From assembly GCF_004799285.1 (NCBI RefSeq), contig NZ_SSND01000002.1, positions 372,001-436,000 of the forward strand: a stretch of 64,000 nucleotides of DNA. The letters run 5' to 3'. Below are positions 1 to 9,527 of the stretch, piece by piece. The notes under the pieces were generated by a model. The model was given only the letters and a program-made list of their open reading frames with translations, did no database searches and was not told the origin of the DNA. The stretch's first letter is position 1; each line of letters starts with the position of its first letter. A program made the position numbers and the translations under genes. This DNA is from Aliigemmobacter aestuarii. GTDB lineage: Bacteria > Pseudomonadota > Alphaproteobacteria > Rhodobacterales > Rhodobacteraceae.

Positions 1-333
1 GCCGAGGTCGGGCCGATCCTCAGGCGGCTGGAAGGCCAGGGCGTCAACCCGGTGACGCTGTGCATCGGGGCGATGCGCCATTTCCGCACCCTGCATGTTG
101 CGGCCTGCGATCCGGGCGGACCGGCACAGGGCGTGGCCCGGATGCGCCCGCCCGTGTTCGGCCCGCGCCGCGACCGGATGATCCGTCAGGCGCAGGGCTG
201 GGGCCTTGCGCGGCTGGAAGAGGCGCTGTCGATCCTTGTCGAAACCGATCTGACGCTGCGATCCTCGTCGCGGGCGCCCGCGATGGCGGTGATGGAACGC
301 AGCTTGATCCGCCTTGCGATGATGCGCCGATGA
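1..333 (+). CDS. holA: DNA polymerase III delta subunit, C-terminal part (cut by window edge)
   Basis: Only the last 110 codons are present; the frame is open from base 1 to the TGA at 331-333. The segment ending CIGAMRHFRTLH, then RPPVFGPRRD and LARLEEAL, looks like the C-terminal collar domain of HolA, the clamp-loader subunit that opens the beta clamp at replication forks. HolA is about 340 aa, so some 230 residues lie outside the window. Its stop overlaps the next gene's start (ATGA, 330-333), which suggests translational coupling. The call rests on recognition of the C-terminal domain only. Confidence 0.8.
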   Translation, partial: AEVGPILRRLEGQGVNPVTLCIGAMRHFRTLHVAACDPGGPAQGVARMRPPVFGPRRDRMIRQAQGWGLARLEEALSILVETDLTLRSSSRAPAMAVMERSLIRLAMMRR

Positions 334-1418
334 GGCTGCCGCTGCGAGTCCTGCGGGGCCTTGGCCCTGCGATGGGTCGCCCCCGCCTGCGCGAGATGAT
401 GCGCGCTTCGGCCGGGGCGGCGGCGGGGCTGCTGGCCTGCCTGGCGCTGGCCCATCTGTTGACCCCGGTCGATACGGCGATATCCCCGGCGGCGCTTCTT
501 TTCGCGCCGCTCGGGGCGACGGCCTTCCTTGTGTTCGCGGTGCCAAACAGCCCGCTGTCGCAGCCGTGGTCGGCCATCGTCGGCAACACCGCTTCGGCCC
601 TCATCGCGCTGACGGTGATCCGGGTGGTCGGCAACCCTGCGCTGTCGGCGGCGCTGTCGGTCGGGGGCGGGATCCTTGCGATGATGTCCCTGCGGGCGAT
701 CCACCCGCCTGCCGCCGCGGTGGCCTTGCTGATCTCGCTGAACGCGGGGGCGCTGCGCGATACCGGCTATGCCTTTGCCTGGCGCCCGGTAATGCTGGAT
801 ACCACGCTTCTGGTTGCCTTCGCGGTGCTGTGGAACCGGGCCACGGGCCGCATCTATCCCTTTCGCCAACCACCGACCGAGGCAGAACGCGCCAGCGCGC
901 CCGACCGGCGTCTTGGGCTTTCGGCAGATGACCTGGCCGCCATCCTGCAACGGATGCACCTTGGCGCGAACATCGGCCCCGAGGATCTGGCGCGCGTGAT
1001 CGGCGCAGCCCAGGCCGAAACGACGGCCCGACATCTGGGCGGCATCACCTGCGGCGAGATCATGTCGCGCAACGTCTTTGCCGTTCGGCCAAGCGCCACG
1101 CTGGACGAAATCGGCGCGATGTTCCGCAGCCATCCCGTCAAGGCGCTGCCCGTGACCGATGCAGCAGGCCATCTGTGCGGCACGGTGAACCAGTCGCGCT
1201 ATATCAAGGCGTTGACCGATGCCCCGGACGCGACCGCCGAAAGGATCATGCGCCGCGACATGGCCACCGTGGCACCGGACGATCCTCTGGCGCCGCTGAT
1301 CGCGATCCTTGCGGCGGGCGGGCAGGCCAACGTGCCTGTGACCGAGGATGGGAAACTGGTGGGCGTGATCACCCGGACGGATCTGATCGCGGCCCTCGCG
1401 GCAGAGTTCGGCCATTGA
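330..1418 (+). CDS. HPP family membrane protein with tandem CBS domains
   Basis: 362 aa. The N-terminal half (about residues 15-180) holds four to five hydrophobic helices and the family motif LRAIHPPAAAVAL. The C-terminal half (about 230-360) carries two CBS modules, recognisable by GEIMSRNVFAV and ERIMRRDMATV, each followed by a V-x-G-x-ITR-type strand. HPP proteins are integral membrane proteins; some are linked to nitrite transport, and CBS pairs usually bind adenine nucleotides, so regulated small-molecule transport is likely but the substrate is unknown. The ATG at 330 is chosen because it overlaps the holA stop. The last 50 bp overlap the convergent flavoprotein gene. Confidence 0.85.
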   Translation: MRLPLRVLRGLGPAMGRPRLREMMRASAGAAAGLLACLALAHLLTPVDTAISPAALLFAPLGATAFLVFAVPNSPLSQPWSAIVGNTASALIALTVIRVVGNPALSAALSVGGGILAMMSLRAIHPPAAAVALLISLNAGALRDTGYAFAWRPVMLDTTLLVAFAVLWNRATGRIYPFRQPPTEAERASAPDRRLGLSADDLAAILQRMHLGANIGPEDLARVIGAAQAETTARHLGGITCGEIMSRNVFAVRPSATLDEIGAMFRSHPVKALPVTDAAGHLCGTVNQSRYIKALTDAPDATAERIMRRDMATVAPDDPLAPLIAILAAGGQANVPVTEDGKLVGVITRTDLIAALAAEFGH

Positions 1419-2562
1419 CCAGCGCCGCGGCGTGGCGTCCGGCCCAGAGGCCGGTAGCCATGCAGCCCGTCAGCAGGTAGCCACCAGTCGGCGCCTCCCA
1501 GTCCAGCATCTCGCCCGCGGCAAAGACACCGGGCAGCGCCCGCAGTTCCAGCCCGCCGGTCAGTGCTTCGGCCATGATGCCGCCTGCGGTCGAAATCGCC
1601 TCGTCCATCGGGCGGGGGCCGGCGTGCCGGACGGGCAGCGCCTTCACTGCCTGCCCAAGCGGCAGATCGCGCCCCCATTCCATGACCAGCGCCGCCGCGG
1701 CCGGTGACAGGCCCAGCTTTCGCAGCCGGTTCGGCAGGCTTTCCCCCGGTTTCAACCGGGCGATCCGGTCGGCCAGCGCCCGGGGCGTGACATCGGGCAC
1801 AAGATCCAGCGTCAGGGATGCGCCATCCCGCACCGCGCGCGATACCGCATAGATCCCGCCACCCTCGATCCCGCGGGCCGAGATCACGAATTCGCCCCTT
1901 TCCACCTGATCGCCGACAATCAGGGCTGCACCCTTTACCGGCTGGCCGAAATGGCGGGCCATGTGCGGCGACCAATCCACCGCGAATCCCATGTTGGCGG
2001 GCCGGAACGGGGCCAGCGCCACGCCGCGGGCCGCCAGAAGCGGCGCCCAGTCCCCGTCCGACCCCAGCCTGCGCCAGCTTGCGCCGCCCAGGGCCAGAAC
2101 GGTGACCGAAGGGACGATCCTGCGCCGCCCCTCGGGCGTGTCAAAGGCAAGGGCCGCGTCTTCCCATCCGGTCCAGCGCCAGCGGGTCCGCACCTCGACC
2201 CCCGCCCCGGCCAGCCGGTGCAGCCAGGCCCGCAACAGCGGCGATGCCTTCATCGACACGGGAAAGACCCGCCCGGACGATCCGGTGAAAACCTCCTGCC
2301 CCAGATCGCGGCACCATTCGACAACCTGTTCGGGCCCGAACCCTGCCAGCACCGGACGCAGCCATTCGGCCCCATAAGCCGCGGCGAAGCGGTCGAACGG
2401 TTCATCCTTGGTGATGTTCAGGCCGGATTTCCCCGCCATCAGGAACTTGCGGGCGGGGCTTGGCTTTGCTTCCGCCACGATCACAGGCACCCCGGCCCGC
2501 GCTATCGCCTCGGCCGCCATCAGGCCGGCAGGCCCGGCCCCGATCACAAGCGCCTGGGTCAC
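1369..2562 (-). CDS. NAD(P)/FAD-dependent oxidoreductase, BaiN/HI0933-like (TIGR03862 type)
   Basis: 397 aa. The N-terminal dinucleotide-binding motif is VIGAGPAGLMAAEAIARAG, followed by KFLMAGKSGLNITKDEP, typical of the HI0933/BaiN flavoproteins, and a C-terminal FAD motif around GVFAAGEMLDWEAPTGGY. These are cytosolic flavoproteins, mostly without an assigned substrate. The start is GTG at 2562, whose codon overlaps the stop of the upstream mscS-like gene (GTGA), so the two are translationally coupled. The 3' end overlaps the convergent HPP gene by 50 bp. Confidence 0.85.
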   Translation of the reverse strand: MTQALVIGAGPAGLMAAEAIARAGVPVIVAEAKPSPARKFLMAGKSGLNITKDEPFDRFAAAYGAEWLRPVLAGFGPEQVVEWCRDLGQEVFTGSSGRVFPVSMKASPLLRAWLHRLAGAGVEVRTRWRWTGWEDAALAFDTPEGRRRIVPSVTVLALGGASWRRLGSDGDWAPLLAARGVALAPFRPANMGFAVDWSPHMARHFGQPVKGAALIVGDQVERGEFVISARGIEGGGIYAVSRAVRDGASLTLDLVPDVTPRALADRIARLKPGESLPNRLRKLGLSPAAAALVMEWGRDLPLGQAVKALPVRHAGPRPMDEAISTAGGIMAEALTGGLELRALPGVFAAGEMLDWEAPTGGYLLTGCMATGLWAGRHAAALVNGRTLPRGPRSDPSG

Positions 2563-3902
2563 GCCCCGGCCTTCTTCACCCGCGCCTTCACCGGCGTTGA
2601 TCCGTCGCGCAGTTCGACAACGCGATGCGGATAGGGGATTTCGATCCCTTCCGCCTTCAGCGCGTTCCAGATCGCGAACAGCACCTGGCTGCCGTACTTG
2701 TTCTTGCCGTCGTCGATCCCGTTCACCCAGTATTCGACCGCGAAATCGATGCCGCTTTCGCCAAAACCGCGCAGTTCCACATCCGGCCCGTCGGGTTTTT
2801 TCAGCACGAAGGGCAAGGCGGCGACCGCTGCTTCGATGATCCCCGGCACGCGGTTGATGTCAGTGTCATAAGAGACCGAAAAGGCCGCCTCGTACCGGTT
2901 GGCGCTGCCCTGGTCGGAATAGTTGACGACCCGGCTGGTGATGAAATGTTCGTTCGGCACGACGATCCATTTGCCGTCGAACGTCTCGAGGATGCAGGAG
3001 CGCGCCGTCATCTTCACGATCGTGCCCTTCTCGCCACCGTCAAGTTCGACGTAATCGCCCACGGTCGTCTGACCCTCGACCAGCAGGATGATACCCGACA
3101 CGAAATTGGCCGCGATCTGTTGCAGGCCAAGGCCGATGCCCACGCCAAGGGCACCGCCCAGAACGGCAACGGCCGTAAGGTCGATCCCCATGATCGACAT
3201 CAGCAGAAGGAAGGCCGCGCCGAAGATCAGCACCTCGGTCGCCTTCACCGCCAGCTCGCGCGTGGCCGGGCGCAGTTCGGCCTGCTTCTTGATGTAATCG
3301 GCGCTTTGCCGGTTCGACCATGACCCCAGCCAGAACAGCAGGCTGCCCGCGATCACGCCCCGGATCAGCGCCATCACCGAAAAGCGGATGTTGCCAAGCG
3401 CGATCACCGTTTCCTCAAGCCGGGTGGTGATGTCGTCCAGCAGCCCGAGGGTATAAAGCGCGGCAACCGGGATCAGCACGTACCGCCCCAGAAGCCGCAG
3501 GAACGGATCGGTCAGGATATCGCGCACAAAGGCGCGGACGGCCAGAAACAGGAACACCCGCTTGCCGAAGGCGATCACCTCGCCCGAGCCGAACAGCGAC
3601 CGCGTCACCTCTTCGCCGACCGCCGTCAGGCCATAGGCAAAAAGCGGCAGCAGAAGCGGCAGGAACCGCAGCACGAAGGAACGCGCGGTGGCGATCGGGC
3701 CGGTCCTGCCTTCGGGCGGCGCGATCAGGCGGCTGAGCACGGGGTTGACCCGCAGCGTCACGATGCGCGCCACGATGAAGGCCGCCGCCAGCAGCGCGAA
3801 CTGCGACCAGGCCGCCGGGCTTGCCAGCCAGCCCATGGCCACCTCGCCCGCATCGGCAAGCCAGCCTGTGACCTTCGTCACGATTTCCGGTGTCTCATCC
3901 AT
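2559..3902 (-). CDS. MscS-family mechanosensitive ion channel
   Basis: 447 aa with about five predicted membrane helices. The pore-lining helix region is rich in Gly and Ala (VLGGALGVGIGLGLQQIAAN, about residues 245-265), followed by the MscS beta domain (GDYVELDGGEKGTIVKM and WIVVPNEHFI). These channels sit in the inner membrane and open under tension to release solutes during osmotic downshock. The extended N-terminus places it with the larger MscS homologues rather than the 286-aa E. coli MscS. It is followed by the flavoprotein gene with a 4-bp stop/start overlap. Confidence 0.9.
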   Translation of the reverse strand: MDETPEIVTKVTGWLADAGEVAMGWLASPAAWSQFALLAAAFIVARIVTLRVNPVLSRLIAPPEGRTGPIATARSFVLRFLPLLLPLFAYGLTAVGEEVTRSLFGSGEVIAFGKRVFLFLAVRAFVRDILTDPFLRLLGRYVLIPVAALYTLGLLDDITTRLEETVIALGNIRFSVMALIRGVIAGSLLFWLGSWSNRQSADYIKKQAELRPATRELAVKATEVLIFGAAFLLLMSIMGIDLTAVAVLGGALGVGIGLGLQQIAANFVSGIILLVEGQTTVGDYVELDGGEKGTIVKMTARSCILETFDGKWIVVPNEHFITSRVVNYSDQGSANRYEAAFSVSYDTDINRVPGIIEAAVAALPFVLKKPDGPDVELRGFGESGIDFAVEYWVNGIDDGKNKYGSQVLFAIWNALKAEGIEIPYPHRVVELRDGSTPVKARVKKAGA

Positions 3903-3997
3903 GGCACGGCCTTACCAGTCACGACCGGCCATCGTTTAGGCCAGAAGGCCCTTCCCACTCAAGCGAAAGCGGTGGCTTCCCGGCGGCAGGCACGGAT

Positions 3998-4702
3998 TCA
4001 GATCATCCGGATGGCATCCTTGCCCACGGCCAGAACATAGCCACGCCGCGCGATGGTCTTGACCAGAAGCTCGCTGACAAGCTGGTTGCCAAGGGTGTCG
4101 CGCAGGCGTTTCACGCGGGTGGCCCCCGCCGCCTCGTCGCAATCGGCTGCATCGCGCCCGGAAATGACTGCCTCGATCTGGGCGCCGGTCAGCACCTCGT
4201 CATCCATCCGGGCCTCGGCCAGGACCGCCAGCGTCTCAAGCGCCGCATCGGTCAGGGCGAATTCCAGATCGTTGATGTAGACCGCGCGCGCATCGCGGCT
4301 GATCAGCATCGACGACACCTGGATCCCCGACCGCTGGATTGCCGAGATCCGACGGTTCAGGGTGACGATCGTCACCAGAAACACCAGCGCCGCCAGAAGA
4401 AGCGCGGTCGAAAACACCAGAAGCACGAAGATGATGCCGCGATAGCTGGCCAAAACCTCGGAAAAGGCCGTGCCCGACTGCGCGAGAATCTCCAGCAGCT
4501 TGATCTCGGCCCCCGAGGTCATATCGTCATTCTCGACAAAGATCCGTTCGACACGGGCGTTGAAGGCGTTCGCGTCGGGCAGGTTCACGAACAACAGGAC
4601 CGCCGCGACCAGCAGGATCACGACGATGGCGATGATCCCGCCCGCAACCACGCGGTTGCCGGCCTTCAGCACATCAGTAGCGGAGGAAGTATTCGCGCGC
4701 AC
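3998..4702 (-). CDS. membrane-anchored protein with C-terminal winged-helix (OmpR/ToxR-like) domain
   Basis: 234 aa from a GTG at 4702. I chose that start because a strong Shine-Dalgarno sequence (GAAGGGAAGG) lies just before it; an ATG at 4744 and a GTG at 4672 are alternatives. Two hydrophobic helices (near residues 14-36 and 95-120) flank a segment of about 55 residues that would be periplasmic. The C-terminal ~80 residues (ALTDAALETLAVLAEA, then TRVKRLRDTLGNQL and KTIARRGYVLAV) look like an OmpR-type winged helix ending in the usual GYxL hairpin. It overlaps the upstream small secreted-protein gene by 29 bp. A membrane-bound transcription regulator is my inference; the target is unknown. 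Confidence 0.65.
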   Translation of the reverse strand: MRANTSSATDVLKAGNRVVAGGIIAIVVILLVAAVLLFVNLPDANAFNARVERIFVENDDMTSGAEIKLLEILAQSGTAFSEVLASYRGIIFVLLVFSTALLLAALVFLVTIVTLNRRISAIQRSGIQVSSMLISRDARAVYINDLEFALTDAALETLAVLAEARMDDEVLTGAQIEAVISGRDAADCDEAAGATRVKRLRDTLGNQLVSELLVKTIARRGYVLAVGKDAIRMI

Positions 4703-4982
4703 TTGCCTTCCCTTCGTCCAGACCTTCCGGCCCGAAGATGTCAATCACGTTGAGCAGCGTCCAGCCCCCTTGGGCAAGGCGAGGGGCAAGTGCGCGTTTC
4801 GCTGCCGCCTTGCTGCAATCGGCATCGGCCACCTCGGCCACGCCGACGTGAAACCGCAACGGGTTGTCCTGCTTGGCCTTGTATTGCGCATAGCAGGCCG
4901 CCTGGGCCGGGGCGGCCAGCGCCATGACCGCCACCACGGCCAGAACCACGGGGGCCATAACGGCGGGAATCGGGCGTTTCAT
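4674..4982 (-). CDS. small secreted/periplasmic protein, conserved-hypothetical type
   Basis: 102 aa from the ATG at 4982. The N-terminus MKRPIPAVMAPVVLAVVAVM followed by APAQA is a clear signal peptide. The mature part begins with CYAQYKAKQDNPLRFHVGVA and ends near GKASAREYFLRY. I recognise it as a short family seen in Rhodobacteraceae but know no function. Its 3' end overlaps the membrane winged-helix gene, so the two are probably co-translated and may act together in the envelope. An in-frame ATG at 5012 would put extra residues before the signal peptide and is less likely. Confidence 0.7.
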   Translation of the reverse strand: MKRPIPAVMAPVVLAVVAVMALAAPAQAACYAQYKAKQDNPLRFHVGVAEVADADCSKAAAKRALAPRLAQGGWTLLNVIDIFGPEGLDEGKASAREYFLRY

Positions 4983-5149
4983 GGGACTGCTCCATAGGTT
5001 CTTCTTGGGCACATCCTCGTGATCGGGGCACTGCTATTCAATAACAATCCGCCTTTCGCGCGCCGCTATCGCATAGCCGGGCGGCGATATTGCCTGTCCG
5101 GCGGGGGCTGGCCGACCTTTCCGGCATCCCCGGTGCGATCGTCGTGCCG

Positions 5150-5177
5150 GACCCGCAACGAACGACCCGCAACGAAC
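5150..5177. repeat. 14-bp perfect tandem duplication
   Basis: GACCCGCAACGAAC occurs twice back to back (5150-5163, 5164-5177), directly before the AAGGA ribosome-binding site of the gene starting at 5191. It lies in the 208-bp space between two divergent genes (4983-5190), which must hold both promoters. No role is evident. Confidence 0.9.
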
Positions 5178-5190
5178 AAGGATGCACGCC

Positions 5191-5796
5191 ATGACACGCA
5201 CCCGGAACATCAAGCGCCGCTTTGTCGCCACTCTGGCCGCGACGGCAACCGCGCTTGGCCTGATGACCGCGGCCGCCCTTCCGGCCCGCGCCGAAACCGA
5301 TGGCGCCGATGTCGCCAAGTGGATCGCGGGACTCGCAGTTCTGGCGATCATCGCCGACGCGGTCGAAGACAACCGCAAGAAATCGGCGCGCCCTGCCCCG
5401 GTTCCGCAGCCGGTCCCCGACTGGCAGGGCGTGAACCGCCATCCGGTTCCGACGCAACCGGCCTATCCGCCCTATGGCAATGCCTGGGGCCATCACAAGC
5501 CCGTGCCGCCCGTCGCGCAACCGCATTGGCCGCACCGCCCGCCGGTGGTCGCGCCGGTCAAACCGCCGGTCCGGGTCGAACCGCAACTGCCGCGCATCTG
5601 CCGCGTCAACGTGCAGGGCATCCGCGGCGAAACCCGCGCCTATGCCGAAAACTGCCTGCGCGCTCAGGGTTTCTGGGACCCGCTGCCGCAGCATTGCGCG
5701 ACGCCGGTGCAGATCAAGGGCCGGTGGGATCGCGTCTATGGCGCGAACTGCATGGCCGATCTGGGGGTCTACGGCCGCCAGAAGCGGCGCAACTGA
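5191..5796 (+). CDS. exported or membrane-anchored proline-rich protein of unknown function
   Basis: 201 aa. ATG 5191 is preferred over ATG 5182 because the AAGGA at about 5178-5182 is then at normal spacing. The N-terminus has a basic stretch followed by a hydrophobic signal ending ALPARAE, then a second hydrophobic segment (WIAGLAVLAIIADAVEDN). The middle (about 70-130) is Pro/His-rich. The C-terminus (about 135-195) is a compact domain with four Cys (ICRVNVQGIRGETRAYAENC, HCATPVQIKGRW, YGANCMADLGVYG), probably disulfide-bonded in the periplasm. I do not recognise a named function. A strong terminator follows. Confidence 0.7.
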   Translation: MTRTRNIKRRFVATLAATATALGLMTAAALPARAETDGADVAKWIAGLAVLAIIADAVEDNRKKSARPAPVPQPVPDWQGVNRHPVPTQPAYPPYGNAWGHHKPVPPVAQPHWPHRPPVVAPVKPPVRVEPQLPRICRVNVQGIRGETRAYAENCLRAQGFWDPLPQHCATPVQIKGRWDRVYGANCMADLGVYGRQKRRN

Positions 5797-5853
5797 TCGT
5801 CCTGTCCCCGGCCTTGGCGGGCCGTGAATTCCCTTGACCACCAGGCCCGCCTT

Positions 5854-5896
5854 GGGCGCGGATCGGCCGAGCAGCGATCCGCGCCCCTCTTTTTTC
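5854..5896 (+). terminator. intrinsic terminator
   Basis: An 11-bp perfect stem, GGGCGCGGATC (5854-5864) with GATCCGCGCCC (5876-5886), has an 11-nt loop and is followed by a T-rich run (TCTTTTTT, 5888-5895). It ends the transcript of the 5191-5796 gene and separates it from rnhB. Confidence 0.92.
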
Positions 5897-5935
5897 CGCT
5901 TTCCTCGACCGGCGTGATGGGGTCTTGATGCGACC

Positions 5936-6578
5936 ATGCGCCCGCCCGTTCCCGCCCCCGACTTCGCCTTTGAAACCGCCGCCCTTTCGCGCGGCGCACG
6001 CATCGTCTGCGGGGTGGACGAGGTGGGGCGCGGACCGCTTTGCGGCCCGGTCACTGCGGCGGCCGTCGTCCTTGATCCCGGCCGCATTCCACCCGGCCTG
6101 AACGACAGCAAGAAACTGACACCCGCCCGTCGCGAGGCGCTGTTCGATGCGATCCTCGGGTCGGCCGAAGTCGGCATTGCGCATGCCACGGTCGAAGAGA
6201 TCGACAGCCTGAACATCTTGCGCGCCAGCCAGCTGGCGATGATCCGCGCCATGGCCGCCCTGCCCCGCGCGCCCGACCATGCGCTGATCGACGGGAACCG
6301 CCTGCCCTCGGGTCTGACCTGCGCCGCCGAAGCGGTCGTGAAGGGCGACGCGCGGTCGCTGTCCATCGCGGCGGCGTCGATCGTGGCCAAGGTGACACGC
6401 GACCGGATCATGGTGGATTTGGCGCAACAATACCCCGGCTACGGCTGGGAACGGAACGCGGGCTACCCCACAAGAGACCACCTCGACGCGCTTCTAAATC
6501 TTGGGCCAACCGCAGTTCATAGACGTTCCTTCGCGCCGGTGCACAAGATATTGTATCAACAGATTTCTGTAAGTGATT

Positions 6579-6580
<2 letters not shown>
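5936..6580 (+). CDS. rnhB: ribonuclease HII
   Basis: 214 aa. It removes ribonucleotides and RNA primers from DNA-RNA hybrids. The family's catalytic motifs are all visible: [14 protein letters not shown] (DEG centre, about residue 28-30), [23 protein letters not shown] and [12 protein letters not shown], supplying the four acidic residues for metal binding. The length is usual for bacterial RNase HII. It lies directly upstream of ccrM, a pairing common in Rhodobacterales. Confidence 0.95.
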
Positions 6581-7792
<1,212 letters not shown>

Positions 7793-7852
7793 CGGGCCCA
7801 TCCCCGAACACATCGGTTACGCCTGTGCCATGGTCCGCCTGTGGCACAACTG

Positions 7853-7882
7853 CCCCGCCATGTCCGCATGGCGGGGCCTTTT
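7853..7882 (+). terminator. intrinsic terminator after ccrM
   Basis: A 10-bp perfect stem, CCCCGCCATG (7853-7862) with CATGGCGGGG (7867-7876), has a 4-nt loop TCCG and is followed by CCTTTT. It lies in the 92-bp convergent gap between ccrM and the ArsR-rhodanese gene and could serve both, though the T-run fits the plus strand. Confidence 0.9.
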
Positions 7883-7884
7883 CG

Positions 7885-8559
7885 TCACGACAGGCCCGCC
7901 ACAGGGGGCGACATGGCGCGCCCCTCCGCGCGCCAGTCCGGCAGACCGCCCTCCATCCGGCGCGCGGCCAGCCCGTGGCGGCGCAGGGCGGCGACAGCCT
8001 GATGGGCATAGATGCAGTAGGGCCCCCGGCAATAGGCGACGATCTCGGCCCCGTCGGCAAGCTGCGGCAGCGCTTCGGGCAGGGTGGCAAGGGGGACGTT
8101 CATCGCACCGGCGATGTGACCCAGCGCGAATTCGTCGGCAGGCCGCACATCCAAGAGCGTCACCGAACCTTCCGCCAGACGCGCCTCAAGTTCGTCCCGG
8201 CTCAGCGGTTCGGGCGCCTCTTGCCCGCCGGACAGAGCCCGCAGGATCTGTCCGACCTCGGCCAGGTTCCGTTCGGCCACCGTGCAGAGCAGTTCCATCA
8301 GGCGCAGCGCGCGAGAATCCGTCAGGCGGTAGAGGATCGACTTGCCCTCGCGCCGGTTTGTCACCAGACCCGCCCGCCTGAGTTGCTGAAGGTGCTGCGA
8401 ACAGTTGGCGAAGGTCAGCCCTGTGCGTTCGGCCAAGCCTTCGACCGCGCGTTCACCCTGTGCGACCTGTTCAAGGATCAGCAGCCGTGCAGGGGCCGCA
8501 AGGGCGCGTGCGACAAGCGCGTATTCCTCCAGCAGCGCTGCCTTCGGGCTTGTTGACAT
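7885..8559 (-). CDS. ArsR-family regulator fused to a rhodanese domain
   Basis: 224 aa from ATG 8559, which has a GGAAGGCGGGG ribosome site; an upstream in-frame TTG at 8586 would lie inside the operator palindrome and is unlikely. Residues 10-100 are an ArsR winged helix (RTGLTFANCSQHLQQLRRAG) with Cys53 and Cys92. Residues 120-215 are a rhodanese domain with DVRPADEF and the active-site loop YCRGPYC (Cys177). Rhodaneses carry sulfane sulfur as a Cys persulfide, so a sulfur- or redox-responsive repressor is likely. It is divergent from the sterol-desaturase-like gene, with a perfect palindrome between them. Confidence 0.88.
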   Translation of the reverse strand: MSTSPKAALLEEYALVARALAAPARLLILEQVAQGERAVEGLAERTGLTFANCSQHLQQLRRAGLVTNRREGKSILYRLTDSRALRLMELLCTVAERNLAEVGQILRALSGGQEAPEPLSRDELEARLAEGSVTLLDVRPADEFALGHIAGAMNVPLATLPEALPQLADGAEIVAYCRGPYCIYAHQAVAALRRHGLAARRMEGGLPDWRAEGRAMSPPVAGLS

Positions 8560-8582
8560 CGGCAACCCCGCCTTCCTATCAT

Positions 8583-8598
8583 TCAAGTGATCACTTGA
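8583..8598. promoter_or_regulatory. perfect 16-bp palindrome, candidate ArsR-rhodanese operator
   Basis: TCAAGTGATCACTTGA is a perfect inverted repeat, 24 bp upstream of the ArsR-rhodanese start and 46 bp upstream of the divergent hydroxylase gene at 8645. Its size and position suit an ArsR dimer controlling both genes. This is inferred from position and symmetry only. Confidence 0.7.
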
Positions 8599-8644
8599 TT
8601 ATCATGTCGCAACCCCGGACGACAAGGCAGGAGCAAGAAACCGG

Positions 8645-9499
8645 ATGGGCGAATTCCTAATGGTGCACGAACCGGGGGTCCGGGTTGTGGCCTTCCTGTT
8701 CGTGCTGGTTGCGATGATGATCTGGGAACTGGCCGCGCCGCGCCGCCGGCTGGAGATCCCCCGGGTGATCCGCTGGACAAACAACCTGGCCCTCGTCGTG
8801 ATCGATACGGCGATCCTGCGGCTTGCCTTTCCGGTCCTTGCGGTGGGCCTCGCCGGTCTTGCCGCCGAACGGGGGTGGGGCCTGTTCAACGTGATCGACC
8901 TTCCCGGATGGCTGGCCTTCGTGGCAGCGATCCTGATCCTGGATCTGGCGATCTACCTGCAGCACGTCTTGTTCCATGCGGTGCCCGGGCTTTGGCGATT
9001 GCACCGGATGCACCATGCCGATCTGGATTTCGACGTCACCACCGGGCTGCGGTTCCACCCGGTCGAGATCCTGCTGTCGATGGTCATCAAGCTTGCCGTG
9101 GTGGGGGCAATCGGTGCCCCCGCCGTGGCGGTGCTGGCCTTCGAGGTGATCCTGAACGCCACGTCGCTGTTCAACCATTCCAACATCGCCCTGCCGCCGC
9201 GGGTTGACCGCGTGTTGCGGCTGATCCTTGTCACCCCGGACATGCACCGCGTGCACCATTCGGTCGACCCGCGCGAGACGAATTCCAACTACGGGTTTTC
9301 TGTCCCCTGGTGGGACCGCCTGCTGGGCACCTATGTGGCCCAGCCCGCCAAGGGCCATCGGGGGATGGAGATCGGGATCGATCAGTTCCGCACGCCGCGT
9401 GACCTGTGGATCGACAGGATGCTGGTGCAACCCCTGCGCGGACCGGCCTCGGGGCATGCGCTTGATCCGCGGATCACCACAAGGCGCGATCCCGACTGA
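8645..9499 (+). CDS. sterol desaturase / fatty-acid hydroxylase family membrane protein
   Basis: 284 aa, with hydrophobic segments near residues 10-25, 45-75 and 90-110. The diiron histidine clusters of the family are present: HVLFH and LHRMHH (about 105-125), FNHSN (near 178) and MHRVHHS (near 200). These enzymes use a non-haem diiron centre and O2 to hydroxylate or desaturate lipids; the substrate here cannot be told. Divergence from an ArsR-rhodanese regulator across a palindrome suggests its expression responds to sulfur or oxidant status. Confidence 0.88.
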   Translation: MGEFLMVHEPGVRVVAFLFVLVAMMIWELAAPRRRLEIPRVIRWTNNLALVVIDTAILRLAFPVLAVGLAGLAAERGWGLFNVIDLPGWLAFVAAILILDLAIYLQHVLFHAVPGLWRLHRMHHADLDFDVTTGLRFHPVEILLSMVIKLAVVGAIGAPAVAVLAFEVILNATSLFNHSNIALPPRVDRVLRLILVTPDMHRVHHSVDPRETNSNYGFSVPWWDRLLGTYVAQPAKGHRGMEIGIDQFRTPRDLWIDRMLVQPLRGPASGHALDPRITTRRDPD

Positions 9500-9527
9500 C
9501 GGCAAAAGAACAGGGTCCTGCAGTCGG

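Noticed and set aside
186-1415. 409-codon open frame on the minus strand opposite the HPP-CBS gene
   Set aside because: High-GC shadow frame: Arg/His/Gln-rich with no domain, opposite a well-supported gene.
5150-5177. The 14-bp tandem duplication as an operator
   Set aside because: No internal symmetry and no repressor gene next to it; it is kept only as a repeat.
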